A DNA stretch of 64,000 nt from MADRE3 sp963718195 (GTDB taxonomy: Bacteria > Desulfobacterota > Desulfobulbia > Desulfobulbales > Desulfocapsaceae): NCBI GenBank assembly GCA_963718195.1, contig CAVQYQ010000003.1, positions 62,001-126,000 of the forward strand. The letters are read 5' to 3'. Shown piece by piece: positions 44,047 through 53,241 of this stretch (the stretch's first letter is position 1; every line of letters starts with the position of its first letter). A program made the translations under genes and the position numbers. The notes under the pieces were generated by a model that was not told the origin of the DNA, made no database searches, and worked only from the letters and a program-made list of their open reading frames with translations.

Positions 44047-44460
44047 TTATTGTGCAGCCTGTCTGGAAAAACTCACCTGATAACGATTTCCGCTTGCACC
44101 ATGGGTATAGATCCCATGCAGTGCATCCTGATTCCGATCGTAGCTGAGGAGATAGGTGGAGCCCTGGTAGTTTGTATCTTCCAGTCGTATTAGGATATAC
44201 TGAAGTCCATTCTTTTCAGCAGTCTCTGTTTTTTCCACATGAATAAACCGGCGATTGAAATAGGTTGCTTCCAGAATATTGCTATGATTCTGGCGCAACT
44301 CAATAACATAGGGGGCATCGGTGCGCACCCAGCGACCCTGGATTGCCAGCATGTCCGGGGTAAAAAAGATATTTTTTTCTGCCAGTCCCGTTGAACTCAA
44401 ACTCAGCATCACTGCCAGGATGAGTATTGCTAAACCGAGCCATCGATAAGCTGAAGACAT
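44047..44460 (-). CDS. Secreted protein of unknown function
   Basis: 137 aa with a signal peptide (cleavage near GLA, residue ~27) and a strong AGGAGG ribosome-binding site. The mature part (LAIQGRWVRTDAPYVIELRQ, then LLSYDRNQDALHGIY) looks like a small lipocalin-like or beta-sheet domain: 'GRW...Y.I.L' at the start and 'GIY' near the end are typical of such folds. No family is assigned. Confidence 0.65.
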   Translation of the reverse strand: MSSAYRWLGLAILILAVMLSLSSTGLAEKNIFFTPDMLAIQGRWVRTDAPYVIELRQNHSNILEATYFNRRFIHVEKTETAEKNGLQYILIRLEDTNYQGSTYLLSYDRNQDALHGIYTHGASGNRYQVSFSRQAAQ

Positions 44461-44754
44461 CTCTGTTTCCTCCTGCGTGTCTGTTCGCTTTGCCGCTTTA
44501 TATCATTGGTTTCACACTAGAATAATCACTCTAAACTATAAAGAAAGAGTGGGTAGACTGGCAATGGGGAAATTGCTGCATAATTATCCAGCCAACGAGC
44601 GTTTGGTGTGTTGGGTGCCTTATTCTCGCTAATCCAACTTGCAAGCGACTCGATCATTATTACTCTTCTCTCATCAGGAAATGTGGATTGTATACACAAT
44701 TTCTATTTTCGATGTCTGTTTCTAAAAAAAATTACTGAATCAAAGGAGCGTATT

Positions 44755-45237
44755 ATGAGTAATCTTGTGGTGATTGGCTTTGATGACGAGTCTACCGCGT
44801 TTTCCATGCGGGCTGAACTGGTCAAAATGCAGAAGGAATATTTAATTGAGATGGAAGATGTCGTTGTCGTTACCAAAGATAATGATGATAAAGTGAAATT
44901 ACATCAGGCAGTTAACTTGACCGCCTCCGGTGCGGTAGGGGGAGGCTTCTGGGGAATGCTCATTGGCTTTCTTTTTCTTAACCCGCTTGCCGGGGCGGCT
45001 GTCGGTGCCGGAGCAGGTGCGCTGAGCGGCAAACTCGCTGACATCGGTATTAACGATGCATTTATGAAGGATCTAGGGGAGGCATTTACTCCCGGGACGT
45101 CGGCTCTTTTCGTACTTGTCAGAAAAGCAACCCCCGACAAAGTTCTTGAAGGGTTGAAAGGGTTCAAAGGGAAAGTCATACAGACCTCACTTACCAAGGA
45201 CAAGGAAGAAGAACTCCGAAAGGTTCTGGAAGGTTGA
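44755..45237 (+). CDS. DUF1269-family membrane-associated protein
   Basis: 160 aa from ATG 44755, set by AAAGGAG. It begins MSNLVVIGFDDESTAFSMR and has a central Gly/Ala-rich hydrophobic hairpin (GAVGGGFWGMLIGFLFLNPL, AGAAVGAGAGALSGKLAD) flanked by ferredoxin-like alpha/beta halves; LGEAFTPGTSALFVLVRKAT is typical of DUF1269. Members are often stress-linked, but the molecular role is unknown. The upstream 294 bases hold no gene. Confidence 0.85.
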   Translation: MSNLVVIGFDDESTAFSMRAELVKMQKEYLIEMEDVVVVTKDNDDKVKLHQAVNLTASGAVGGGFWGMLIGFLFLNPLAGAAVGAGAGALSGKLADIGINDAFMKDLGEAFTPGTSALFVLVRKATPDKVLEGLKGFKGKVIQTSLTKDKEEELRKVLEG

Positions 45238-45426
45238 GTTGGTCCCTTTGAAAAATAACCGGTTGAGCTGGTATTGCATCAGGACCACTACCGGCTCACC
45301 GACCTTTGATCCACCATTATCCCTGTTCTTTCAGGATCATTTTTACTCTTTCCCGCACCAACAAAAAAGAACCATCTCTCTCCGGTCCATCGTTACTAAC
45401 CAGTCTCTCCCCTTGTATTTTTCTCC

Positions 45427-45456
45427 TTGACAGCTCAGGCTTCCAGAGGTAACAAT
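45427..45456 (+). promoter_or_regulatory. Possible sigma70-type promoter
   Basis: TTGACA at 45427-45432 and AACAAT 18 bases on (45451-45456). The perfect palindrome begins two bases later, at 45458, placing it at the expected transcription start. Confidence 0.4.
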
Positions 45457-45457
45457 G

Positions 45458-45495
45458 AGCGTAACATTGTGAGCATATGTCCATAATGTTACGCT
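45458..45495. promoter_or_regulatory. Perfect 11-bp inverted repeat, operator or RNA hairpin
   Basis: AGCGTAACATT (45458-45468) and AATGTTACGCT (45485-45495) match perfectly around a 16-base spacer. Directly after a promoter-like pair, it could bind a repressor or form the first hairpin of the mRNA leader. Confidence 0.5.
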
Positions 45496-45680
45496 GTCGT
45501 ATAACAATAGAGAGAAGCGGATGATCCTGGAGGCAGAAGCTGTCTGATGTGACTCATGGCGGTGGGAATTGCAGGGAACCTGATAAGAATGGGCTGGCGT
45601 CATTGCTCCTCTTACCAGGCGGCACTTTTGGGCAATGGTTGATGCGATATCGAAGACTCATTTTAAAAGGGATTAGAGTA

Positions 45681-45983
45681 ATGTTAAAGAGAACAGCGAA
45701 GCATGGACGATTTTTGACTGCAGCCCTTACCACAATGCTGGCATTTCCTCTGGTTGCAAGCGGTGATGATACCGGACGGGACTGGTATTGTTCAGAACCT
45801 GAAGAACATGCCCGGTATGAGAAACATTTGAAGCTGCATCTTGATCATGAAGCGGAGGCTATCACCAGGATGTTGGAGAAAATTTATAGTGATTCCTCTC
45901 TGAGCACAGAACAAAAAAAGCAGAAAACATTGACGATTATCAATGAATATCTGTCGAAAATTAAGGCCGGAGTGGGCGATTGA
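45681..45983 (+). CDS. Small secreted protein, unknown function
   Basis: 100 aa from ATG 45681. The signal peptide cleaves near LVA (residue ~26). The mature ~74 residues are highly charged and helical (EEHARYEKHLKLHLDHEAEA, ITRMLEKIYSDSS). A single cysteine is in WYCSEPEE. The ribosome-binding site is weak. The gene for a Gly/Lys/Arg-rich protein starts 50 bases downstream on the same strand. Confidence 0.6.
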   Translation: MLKRTAKHGRFLTAALTTMLAFPLVASGDDTGRDWYCSEPEEHARYEKHLKLHLDHEAEAITRMLEKIYSDSSLSTEQKKQKTLTIINEYLSKIKAGVGD

Positions 45984-46033
45984 CCTGTCGAACCAGGTAT
46001 GCCTGAGAACGGTGACCGAGCGGAGGATGAACC

Positions 46034-46228
46034 ATGCAGCAGAATAACAGCAACAAATCAGGAAACGCAATTCCCAGGGACAGGGAAAAAGAAGGTCAGG
46101 ATTGTGAGCGTGAAGCCAATAAAGGAAGAGGAAAAGGAAGGGGCGGTGGAAAAGGCCGTCGGGATGGAACTGGCGGTGGCAAAGGCCGTGGCGGCGGTGG
46201 GCAAGGTGGTCGTCGCAAACAGGTTTGA
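46034..46228 (+). CDS. Tiny basic Gly/Arg/Lys-rich protein
   Basis: 64 aa, supported by GGAGGAT about 5 bases before the ATG. The first half is polar and charged (MQQNNSNKSGNAIPRDREKE); the second half is almost only Gly, Arg and Lys in GRGKGRGGGKGRR-type repeats, a composition seen in disordered nucleic-acid-binding tails. No fold or family recognised. It follows the secreted protein gene and may share its transcript. Coding status rests on the ribosome-binding site and context. Confidence 0.45.
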   Translation: MQQNNSNKSGNAIPRDREKEGQDCEREANKGRGKGRGGGKGRRDGTGGGKGRGGGGQGGRRKQV

Positions 46229-46345
46229 CCGGTCTGATTTCTGTTCGCCTGTTGCTTGAGCGCTTTTGCTTTACTGTTCAATCAGCCCGTTTATTATGGC
46301 AACGGCAACTCCACGGCATATAATTGTGTGCTGCAACAGGCATGA

Positions 46346-46807
46346 TTATAGAGTGGGTCGTTTTTTTAACCTTACATACAGCGTTTTCTTGACTTGGGCT
46401 ACCTTTTTTCCGTCCTCGTTGAGGATGAATGTTGTGAAGACCGGGAGGTATTTACGATGGAGGGCTGTCTGCTCTTTAATGGTTTGCAGTTCTGTATCAC
46501 TTATCTGGAATGTGGCTGATACCTTCCCTGTTCCGGGTCTGAGAAAATTAATTTCAGCCGACTTATCCCAGACCATATAGTCGTCCCCGAGCAGATGCAT
46601 CAGCATCAGTACAAAATGCGGGTCAGCCATGGAGTAGAGACTTCCACCAAAGTGGGTGCCCGAGATATTCCGGTTATACCATCGAAGTCGCAGCGAGACC
46701 CTGATCTCCTTCCAGTCGTCACTGATATGGTCGACTTTTATGCCGGCACCGAAAAAGGGGCCGTACATATTCAACATGAACTTCAGAAATCCTGGTGTGT
46801 GTCTCAT
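46346..46807 (-). CDS. DUF4442 hotdog-fold (thioesterase-like) protein
   Basis: 153 aa. DUF4442/PaaI-like hotdog pattern: IRVSLRLRWYNRNISGTHFG, GSLYSMADPHFVLMLMHLLG, then a second beta half (EINFLRPGTGKVSATFQISD). Such proteins are predicted acyl-CoA thioesterases, but DUF4442 members are little characterised. The ATG shares its last base with the end of the membrane-protein gene upstream, so the two form an operon. Confidence 0.8.
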   Translation of the reverse strand: MRHTPGFLKFMLNMYGPFFGAGIKVDHISDDWKEIRVSLRLRWYNRNISGTHFGGSLYSMADPHFVLMLMHLLGDDYMVWDKSAEINFLRPGTGKVSATFQISDTELQTIKEQTALHRKYLPVFTTFILNEDGKKVAQVKKTLYVRLKKRPTL

Positions 46808-47532
46808 CAGTGCTTCCTTGGTCCCGACAGGTTATTTGAGGAACTTTTACCAAATTCATTTTTTAAAATGAACAGCAGGACAATAAACAGGATAAAATCA
46901 ACGACTGAAGCGATGAGGTAGGTGCTGAAATCGAGAATGGTGAAAAGATAGGTGCTTCGAGCCAAAAGAGCTGCTTTGTTATACTGGACCAGGAGCAAAG
47001 ACGTTTCCAGCAGGAGGACGACAAATATCAGCGGGGTTGATGCGGAGATGTTGCGTACCAAAAATAGTATTCCCAGTTGAATCGACCCCTGCTGTTTGCC
47101 GGTGAAGTAAAAAAATGGCAGGACATAGAGATAAAGGAGGCTGAAGGAGATCAGGATAATATGAAAATATCCACCGCCTGAGGACTGGGGATTGAGGATT
47201 ACCGGGAGCCAGCCAAGAAATATGACCGGGAGGTACATCCGGGTGAGGAGCCAGAGATAGGGAAGAATATAGGTCCGGCTGATTTTGGAAATTGATGAAT
47301 ATATCTCTTCGATGAGTTCATAGTAAATTCCGTAAATAACTGGTGTGGAGCAGAGAGACAGAGAGAATGAAAGTATCCCGAGCGGAGTGGAAAATTCAGT
47401 ATTGTCAATGAGTGTCGTTGCTGCATTGACGAACCCGACAAAGACAAGCCACCAGAGAACGATGGTGTGTTGCCTGACGATGGTGACAGCCATGAGAAAC
47501 GGTTGAGCAAGGTCAAATCGTTCGGAATTCAT
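46807..47532 (-). CDS. Integral membrane protein of unknown function
   Basis: 241 aa with about six hydrophobic helices (for example IVLWWLVFVGFVNAATTLID and FSTYLIASVVDFILFIVLLF) and few charged residues between them. No signature of a transporter family was recognised. It abuts the DUF4442 gene. Confidence 0.7.
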   Translation of the reverse strand: MNSERFDLAQPFLMAVTIVRQHTIVLWWLVFVGFVNAATTLIDNTEFSTPLGILSFSLSLCSTPVIYGIYYELIEEIYSSISKISRTYILPYLWLLTRMYLPVIFLGWLPVILNPQSSGGGYFHIILISFSLLYLYVLPFFYFTGKQQGSIQLGILFLVRNISASTPLIFVVLLLETSLLLVQYNKAALLARSTYLFTILDFSTYLIASVVDFILFIVLLFILKNEFGKSSSNNLSGPRKH

Positions 47533-47636
47533 TGTTTCTGTTAAGTATCTCGTGAAAATTGGCCAGTCAGTTTATTGATCGTCGGCAATGCGTTGGACCC
47601 TGGTTTATCAGTTTGTAATAGAAACCCTTAACCATG

Positions 47637-48575
47637 TCAGTAACCATTGGCAAAATCAACCACATATTTTAGCGGTCTTCCTGCAACAAAGCGGGCATAA
47701 TTGTCACAAAAAAGTGAGGTTATCTGGGCCGGAAAAGAAAATGCAGAATTGTGAGGGGTTATAAAGACGTTGTCCATATCCCAGAGTGGGCTTGTCCGGG
47801 GCAGCGGTTCCTGCTCGAAGACATCAAGGACTGCGCCTCCGATGTATCGTTTCTGCAGCGCTGTAATCAATCCATCCTGATCAATGTTGTCCCCCCGTCC
47901 CACACTCATTATGATCGATGTCGGTTTCATCAGTTTAAGGTCTGCAAGCCCGAAAAATTGATTGGTCCTGGCAGTTGCAGGAAGCGTTACGACAAGATAA
48001 TCGACGAGTGGAAGAAACGCAGCCTTCTCCGATGGCAGGAAAAGTCTCGTTAGATATTTCACATCCTCCCTGGTTCGTTTCATCCCGAAGATCTGCATAC
48101 CGAAATGATGTGCCGTGGCGGCGATACGTCTACCGATGGAACCGAGCCCGACAATGCCGATCGCTCGATGGTTAAGGCCCTGGTAGGCAATCGGGGACCA
48201 TACCTTGTTCTTCTGATTTTCCCTGGTTGCAAACAGGCTGCGTTCCCTGGCCAGAATATAAGCGAAGATATACTCACTCATCAGCGGCCCGAAGACGTCC
48301 TTTACACCGGTCAGAATATAGTCTTTTCGGACTGCCTGGGAGCAAAGCGGTTCAATGCCAGCAAAGGTAGACTGCAGCCAGCGAAGTTTTTTGGCTTTGT
48401 CAAGCAGCGGTGCAGTAGAGGCTGGTTTACCGAGGATGATGTCCGCTTCTTCAATAAAGGGATCAGCAGAATTGGCATCCGTGGCTGAATGGATAACCAG
48501 ATCAGCTAATTTTCTTTCTCTTAACTCCGCAACATAAGCTGGTGCGTCACTGTCGAGTACAAGGAGTGTGGTCAT
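47637..48575 (-). CDS. D-2-hydroxyacid dehydrogenase family
   Basis: 312 aa. NAD-binding motif GIVGLGSIGRRIAATAHHFG; catalytic Arg in MSVGRGDNIDQDGL, Glu in DVFEQEPLP and His in ITPHNSA. Typical of the GhrA/SerA-like superfamily that reduces 2-keto acids. The substrate is not predictable. The gene stands alone, 124 bases after folA on the same strand. Confidence 0.9.
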   Translation of the reverse strand: MTTLLVLDSDAPAYVAELRERKLADLVIHSATDANSADPFIEEADIILGKPASTAPLLDKAKKLRWLQSTFAGIEPLCSQAVRKDYILTGVKDVFGPLMSEYIFAYILARERSLFATRENQKNKVWSPIAYQGLNHRAIGIVGLGSIGRRIAATAHHFGMQIFGMKRTREDVKYLTRLFLPSEKAAFLPLVDYLVVTLPATARTNQFFGLADLKLMKPTSIIMSVGRGDNIDQDGLITALQKRYIGGAVLDVFEQEPLPRTSPLWDMDNVFITPHNSAFSFPAQITSLFCDNYARFVAGRPLKYVVDFANGY

Positions 48576-48698
48576 GGTAAGCGTGTCATGAAAATGAATT
48601 GCCTTACCTGCATGGCGATCTCATGATCAATGCAGAAGGGTGGCAGGTATTGGGCAGCTGTTTTATTTTTCGGGTGAGATACCAGTCATAAAAATCTC

Positions 48699-49178
48699 TT
48701 ATCTTATCCGCTCATAGCGGATGATCGAATATGGTTCTTCGACCATGTAGCGAACAGCATCAGTCTGTTGAAAGGTGGCGAGGTCGACTTCAGGAAAATA
48801 GACATCACCATCAACCTCGCGTTCCAGTGCCGTGACAATGATTGTATCGGTAAATGGTAAACTAGCGTTGAAGATATCTGCACCACCGATGATGAAAACC
48901 TTCTCTTTATCTTTACAATGGTCCAGGGCCTCCTGAAGTGAGTGAACAACGATACAGCCGGGAAGAACCAGGGACGTGTCCCGGGTCAGAACGATATTAT
49001 CCCTGCCCGGCAGCGGTTTACCAATTGAGTCGTATGTTTTCCTCCCCATAACGAGCGGGTAGTTCATCGTCGTCTTCTTGAAATGTTTCAGGTCTGAAGG
49101 GAGGTGCCAGGGGAGCCGACCTTCACGGCCGATGACCCCGTTCTGGGCAATAGCGACAATAATTATGAATTCCGGCAT
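48699..49178 (-). CDS. folA: Dihydrofolate reductase
   Basis: 159 aa from ATG 49178 with GGAG 8 bases upstream. Reduces dihydrofolate to tetrahydrofolate with NADPH. Hallmarks: IIVAIAQNGVIGREGRLPWH, MGRKTYDSIGKPLPGRDNIV, VFIIGGADIFNASLP. Normal length. Longer readings upstream have no ribosome-binding site. Confidence 0.95.
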   Translation of the reverse strand: MPEFIIIVAIAQNGVIGREGRLPWHLPSDLKHFKKTTMNYPLVMGRKTYDSIGKPLPGRDNIVLTRDTSLVLPGCIVVHSLQEALDHCKDKEKVFIIGGADIFNASLPFTDTIIVTALEREVDGDVYFPEVDLATFQQTDAVRYMVEEPYSIIRYERIR

Positions 49179-49310
49179 GATAGAACTCCGTCTGATTTTG
49201 GAAAAAAAGTATCCATTTATAATACCTTCTATGTAATAATACCAAATGGCACAATTGTTAAGAACGATTAGATTTTTAATATGATTTGAAGAGATGTGCG
49301 GAGGAAGGAA

Positions 49311-49652
49311 ATGAGAATGATCTGTCCCAATTGTGGGTTGGGAGGCACCGCTGCCGATCAGTACTACCTTAAAATAGTCCGGTGCCCCGGTTGCCGCAAG
49401 GTGTTCAGAGTGACTGAAGACATTGCTGTTGATCCTGTACCTCAACCACCAGTTGCAGCTGTTCAACCGGAAAGAGCTGATACCCGTTCAGATGCTGATG
49501 AAGAAAGTAATGGTGGCGAAAGCTCCGATGAGCTTGCAGATGATCCGGATGATACAGGTTTAAAAGAATGTGATGTCTGTGGGTTTAGTTTCAGCAGTGA
49601 ATTTATCAGGGTTATTGATGGTCGGCAGATCTGCCCGGTCTGTTCCAATTGA
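49311..49652 (+). CDS. Small zinc-ribbon protein (MJ0042-type N-terminal finger)
   Basis: 113 aa from ATG 49311, fixed by GGAGGAAGG. N-terminal zinc ribbon CPNC...CPGC (MICPNCGLGG, VRCPGCRKVFRV), an acidic disordered linker (~40-80), and a second ribbon CDVC...CPVC at the end. It lies 72 bases upstream of a second protein with the same N-terminal finger. Function unknown; such fingers are common in proteobacterial regulatory or membrane proteins. Confidence 0.75.
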   Translation: MRMICPNCGLGGTAADQYYLKIVRCPGCRKVFRVTEDIAVDPVPQPPVAAVQPERADTRSDADEESNGGESSDELADDPDDTGLKECDVCGFSFSSEFIRVIDGRQICPVCSN

Positions 49653-49724
49653 GGGCCCGGAGATAATATCGCTGCAATGCCCGACTACCATGGTTATGAG
49701 GAAGGTTCTGCTGGAGGGCCGGTA

Positions 49725-50874
49725 ATGAAAATGAAATGCCCCCATTGCGGGGTGAGCGGCAGGGCAGACGAATCCTTGAGCGGCAGGAGGGTCACGTGTC
49801 CAAAATGTTGTAACATCTTTGCAGTCCCCGATATTGACCGCGATGATGAGCAGATAAACAGGGATGTTGACGGATTGAAGAGTCTGATTGAGCTGGATAT
49901 GGCTAGAGAGCCTTCAGACGAACAAATAGAAAACCTGACCGGTTGCCGGGTAAATGACCATCAGACTGATGCTCAAGCGGTGGAAGACGAACTTCAGGCT
50001 GAACTTGAGGATTTGCTGGCTGGCACCTGCAGCGTCTGCGGCAGATCAGTTGAAGAGAAGCACATGCCCCGCGGCTTGACAGCGATTTATTGCCAGAATT
50101 GTTCTGCAATGGATTCTGATCAAAAGAGTTCTTTCGATCAAATGTATGAAGATACGACAGGGGTGCCAGGTGATAACGGAGACAACGCAGATTTGATGCG
50201 AGAGACTATCCGACCATTCTCACCACCTGATAGTTTTTCAGCCGTTGCTCTTGTTAAAGAATCATGGAGAATGACGCATGGAGTGAAAGGATCGATCTGG
50301 GCGGGTGTTGTGGTAATGTTCCTGGTCATTTTTTCATGCGGTGGCATTGCTGTCTATCTCCTCTCGCATGAAGGCCCCCGTGCCGGTGCGATGATTGCTG
50401 CCTGGTTGAAGATCCTCAGCCAGGTATTCAGCACGATCTTATCACTTATCCTTTTTGTCTGGGCTTATAACGATCGGGATACATCGGGTTGCGGGACGGT
50501 CCTTTTCCTGGAACCTTGTTTTTAGCGGTTTTTCGCGACTGGGATCGATTGTCATAGCCGGTTTTCTCATGTCATTGCTGATAACCAGCGGCTTTTTTCT
50601 TTTCGTCCTACCTGGCGTTTACCTGGCGGTTGGCTATTCTCTTACCTTGCCGTTGATAATGGATAGGGGCGCCGGCCCCTGGGAGGCAATGGAACTGTCT
50701 CGCCAGGCGGTTCATAAATGGTGGTGGCAGGTTTTCGGTGCCTACCTGCTGATGTACCTGGTATATGTCCTTTCCATGATTCCCTTCGGGCTCGGCATGA
50801 TCTGGACAGTACCGATGTTCTTTACGCTGACCGCGGTTATCTACCGAGTGCTTTTGGGAAAGGAGGCAGATTGA
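49725..50874 (+). pseudogene. Zinc-ribbon membrane protein, split by a one-base frameshift
   Basis: Starts at ATG 49725 with GGAGGG 7 bases upstream. The N-terminal zinc ribbon (MKCPHCG, VTCPKCCNIFAVP) and a middle CSVC...CQNC finger are followed by a membrane half. The first frame runs into TAG at 50525, while the helices continue in the +1 frame (LITIGIHRVAGRSFSWNLVF to 50874). Removing one T from the run at 50452-50456 would join them into one ~382-aa protein (LSLILLSGLITIGIHR). The downstream half has no ribosome-binding site of its own. Likely one gene with a real or artefactual insertion. Confidence 0.75.
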
Positions 50875-50967
50875 CAACACGACAACTACCGCGGTTTTGC
50901 GGTCAATCCGTCAGACGAAAAACCAGTGGCGGTGAGTTCTTTCTTTCTGATGGCGTGAGACCTTAAG

Positions 50968-51870
50968 GTGGCAACCTCAGAGGGGAGGATAACAGAGCGC
51001 GTGCACCTGCTCATGATCGTCTGCGCGACATTGGTCTCAACCTCGTTTATCGTCGGCGAGCATATCGCGAAGCATCTCGATCCCGCAGCCCTGACCCTTG
51101 TTCGATTTATTCTTGCAGCCTGTTTTTTATTTCCTGTTATTGTCTGGAGATTTGGTCTTCGGGTAAGTTTCAGATCGCTTGGTCGATACGGCCTGGTAAG
51201 CTGCTCTCTGGTGATATTTTTCTGGTGCATGTTTTTTTCCCTGCAATATACAACTGCACTGAATACCAGTGTCTTATTTACGCTCGTTCCGGCACTTTCG
51301 GCAATCTATTCGGTGATTATTGCCAATGAAAGGGTTGAAAAGACGACAATTGCGGCTCTTGGGTTTGGTCTGGTCGGTGCAATCTGGGTAATATTCCGCG
51401 GTGAATTATCATTGTTCCTGAGTCTGCAATGGAATCGTGGCGATATAATTTTTTTTATTGGTTGTCTCTCCATGGGGCTTTATACCCCACTGGTCAAGCG
51501 GATCCATCGTGGTGAGCAGATGGAGGTGATGACCTTCTGGGTATTGATAACCGGGAGTCTCTGGTTATTGCCCGTTGGCGGCTTGAAATTGATTCATATC
51601 AATCTGGCAACCGTTCCTCTGGCGATATGGGGATGGGTTGCCTATCTCGCCTTGTTTACAACGGTGATTTCCTTTTACCTGACCCAGTATGCAATTCCAT
51701 TTATCGGGCCCACCAGGGTGATGGCCTACTCATATCTTTATCCCGGTCTGGTCCTGGTAATTGAAATCATTATCGGTCGTGGTTGGCCCGAATTACGAGT
51801 CCTGCCAGGTATTGCGGTAATCTTGTTAGCCATGTTTTTTCTGCAGCGTTCTGGTCATCAAGAGACTTAA
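50968..51870 (+). CDS. EamA/DMT-family transporter
   Basis: 300 aa with ten predicted helices in two EamA repeats (FIVGEHIAKHLDPAALTLVR, LNTSVLFTLVPALSAIYSVI, then GPTRVMAYSYLYPGLVLVIE). GTG start at 50968 with no strong ribosome-binding site. Not closely similar to the EamA protein at 30748-31644. Substrate unknown. Confidence 0.85.
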   Translation: MATSEGRITERVHLLMIVCATLVSTSFIVGEHIAKHLDPAALTLVRFILAACFLFPVIVWRFGLRVSFRSLGRYGLVSCSLVIFFWCMFFSLQYTTALNTSVLFTLVPALSAIYSVIIANERVEKTTIAALGFGLVGAIWVIFRGELSLFLSLQWNRGDIIFFIGCLSMGLYTPLVKRIHRGEQMEVMTFWVLITGSLWLLPVGGLKLIHINLATVPLAIWGWVAYLALFTTVISFYLTQYAIPFIGPTRVMAYSYLYPGLVLVIEIIIGRGWPELRVLPGIAVILLAMFFLQRSGHQET

Positions 51871-51952
51871 AATAGTTACTAAGTTCTTCTGCAGTTATGG
51901 TGATGACACAGTGTTACCCGTTAGAATCAATGATAAAAGACAGAATTTCCAC

Positions 51953-52501
51953 TCACTCCTCGTCCCCTTGCAGAGGGTACTCCTGCTCAATGGTGTGGAT
52001 TGCTCCCTTGGGAGACAGGACGCTTGAATACAGAGTAAACTGTCTGAGAGTAAAAGGCGGGCTGCTGAGCAGACTGTTTTGGGAAAGGAACTGGGCAACG
52101 CGATGGGGGGAGCTGTTCTTCAGCCGGGCGAGGGTTATGTGCGGGTGAAATTTTCGTTGTTCGGGAGGGATGGCGCAGAGCCTGAGTATCCGGTTGACGT
52201 TATTCCTCAGGATAAGCAGTTCTCCGGATGGTTCAATACCGGCCCAGAGTACGCGGGGCTGGCCCCGGGGAGGAAAATGGCCAACACCTCTTATTGACAG
52301 AGTAACGGGTGATGCCGATATCTCCCATAACTGTTCCCTGATATCGCGAAAGGTTGTACCATCTACATCCCCGATAAAGCGCAGTGTCAGGTGGAGCTGG
52401 TCATCCACCACCGGTCGGGCCCCGGCGACCTGACCGCCCAGCCCGCAGAGCAGGGCCCGTGTCAAGTCGTCAAGCCTGAGGGCTAGGAAGATTCGCATCA
52501 T
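51953..52501 (-). CDS. thpR: RNA 2',3'-cyclic phosphodiesterase ThpR
   Basis: 182 aa of the 2H phosphoesterase (LigT) family. The two HxTx motifs are HLTLRFIG and HITLARLK; their His and Thr form the active site that opens 2',3'-cyclic phosphates. N-terminal MRIFLALRL is typical. The start codon overlaps the tcdA stop by one base, so the two RNA-related genes are coupled. Confidence 0.92.
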   Translation of the reverse strand: MMRIFLALRLDDLTRALLCGLGGQVAGARPVVDDQLHLTLRFIGDVDGTTFRDIREQLWEISASPVTLSIRGVGHFPPRGQPRVLWAGIEPSGELLILRNNVNRILRLCAIPPEQRKFHPHITLARLKNSSPHRVAQFLSQNSLLSSPPFTLRQFTLYSSVLSPKGAIHTIEQEYPLQGDEE

Positions 52502-53241
52502 TACTGGCTCCTGGTCAATCGCATTATTGCTTCGTTTGCCAGCATTAGGCCAAATATTCCCGTCAGCGTGGGGAGGCTGCCAAGCGTTCGACGATCCCTG
52601 CCCCTGTCTGCCTGCGGGAGCAGGGGGGTATGCTGTTCCGGAAGATCATATTCAAAAGAAACCTCCTCTGTCGAGTAGACGCAGGTGATACCTTCTTTGA
52701 TGTTGTTGCTGCGCAGTCGTTTTCTGACCCGCCGGGCCAGGGGGCAGTTCCTGGTCCGGGCAATATCATCAATTTTTATCTGAGCGGGATCGGTTCGTAG
52801 GGCTGCTCCCATTGATGAAAGTGTTGTAATACCGTATTTGACAGAGGCTGTCAAAACCTGGATTTTAGGGTTGAGTGAATCAATTGCGTCAATCAAAATA
52901 TCAGGTTTTTCTTTAACGACGGCAAGGATACTGTTCTCATCTGCAAACAGTGGCAGTGCCCTGACCTGACAAAGTGGGTTGATATCCAGGACCCGCTCCC
53001 GGACTACCTCAGGCTTTGACTTTCCGAGTGTAGATTCCAGCGCGTGCAGCTGCCTGTTGACATTAGACAGCTGGAAGGTATCGAAATCAATGAGGGTCAG
53101 CCTGCCGATCCCGGCTCTTGCCAACCCCTCAACACCATAGCCACCGACAGCACCAAGGCCGACAACTGCCACATGAGCTGTCGACAGGCGGGCAAATGAT
53201 CGTTCACCCACAAGTCTTCTTGTTCGTGTAAATCTGTCCAT
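52501..53241 (-). CDS. tcdA: tRNA threonylcarbamoyladenosine dehydratase TcdA
   Basis: 246 aa ThiF/E1-like ATPase that cyclises t6A37 in tRNA to ct6A. The ATP loop is VVGLGAVGGYGVEGLARAGI, followed by RLTLIDFDTFQLSNVNRQ and DAIDSLNPK. Conserved SSMGAALRTDP and DIARTRNCPLARRVRK mark the TcdA branch. It overlaps the tatD gene by 38 bases. Confidence 0.93.
   Translation of the reverse strand: MDRFTRTRRLVGERSFARLSTAHVAVVGLGAVGGYGVEGLARAGIGRLTLIDFDTFQLSNVNRQLHALESTLGKSKPEVVRERVLDINPLCQVRALPLFADENSILAVVKEKPDILIDAIDSLNPKIQVLTASVKYGITTLSSMGAALRTDPAQIKIDDIARTRNCPLARRVRKRLRSNNIKEGITCVYSTEEVSFEYDLPEQHTPLLPQADRGRDRRTLGSLPTLTGIFGLMLANEAIMRLTRSQ

Larger units (their letters stand above)
45238..45680. other. 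443-base intergenic region with promoter and palindrome
   Basis: No gene in the first 300 bases. A promoter-like pair and an 11-bp palindrome (see separate entries) lie about 190-250 bases before the secreted protein start at 45681. An in-frame extension of that gene back to 45549 has no ribosome-binding site. Confidence 0.5.
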
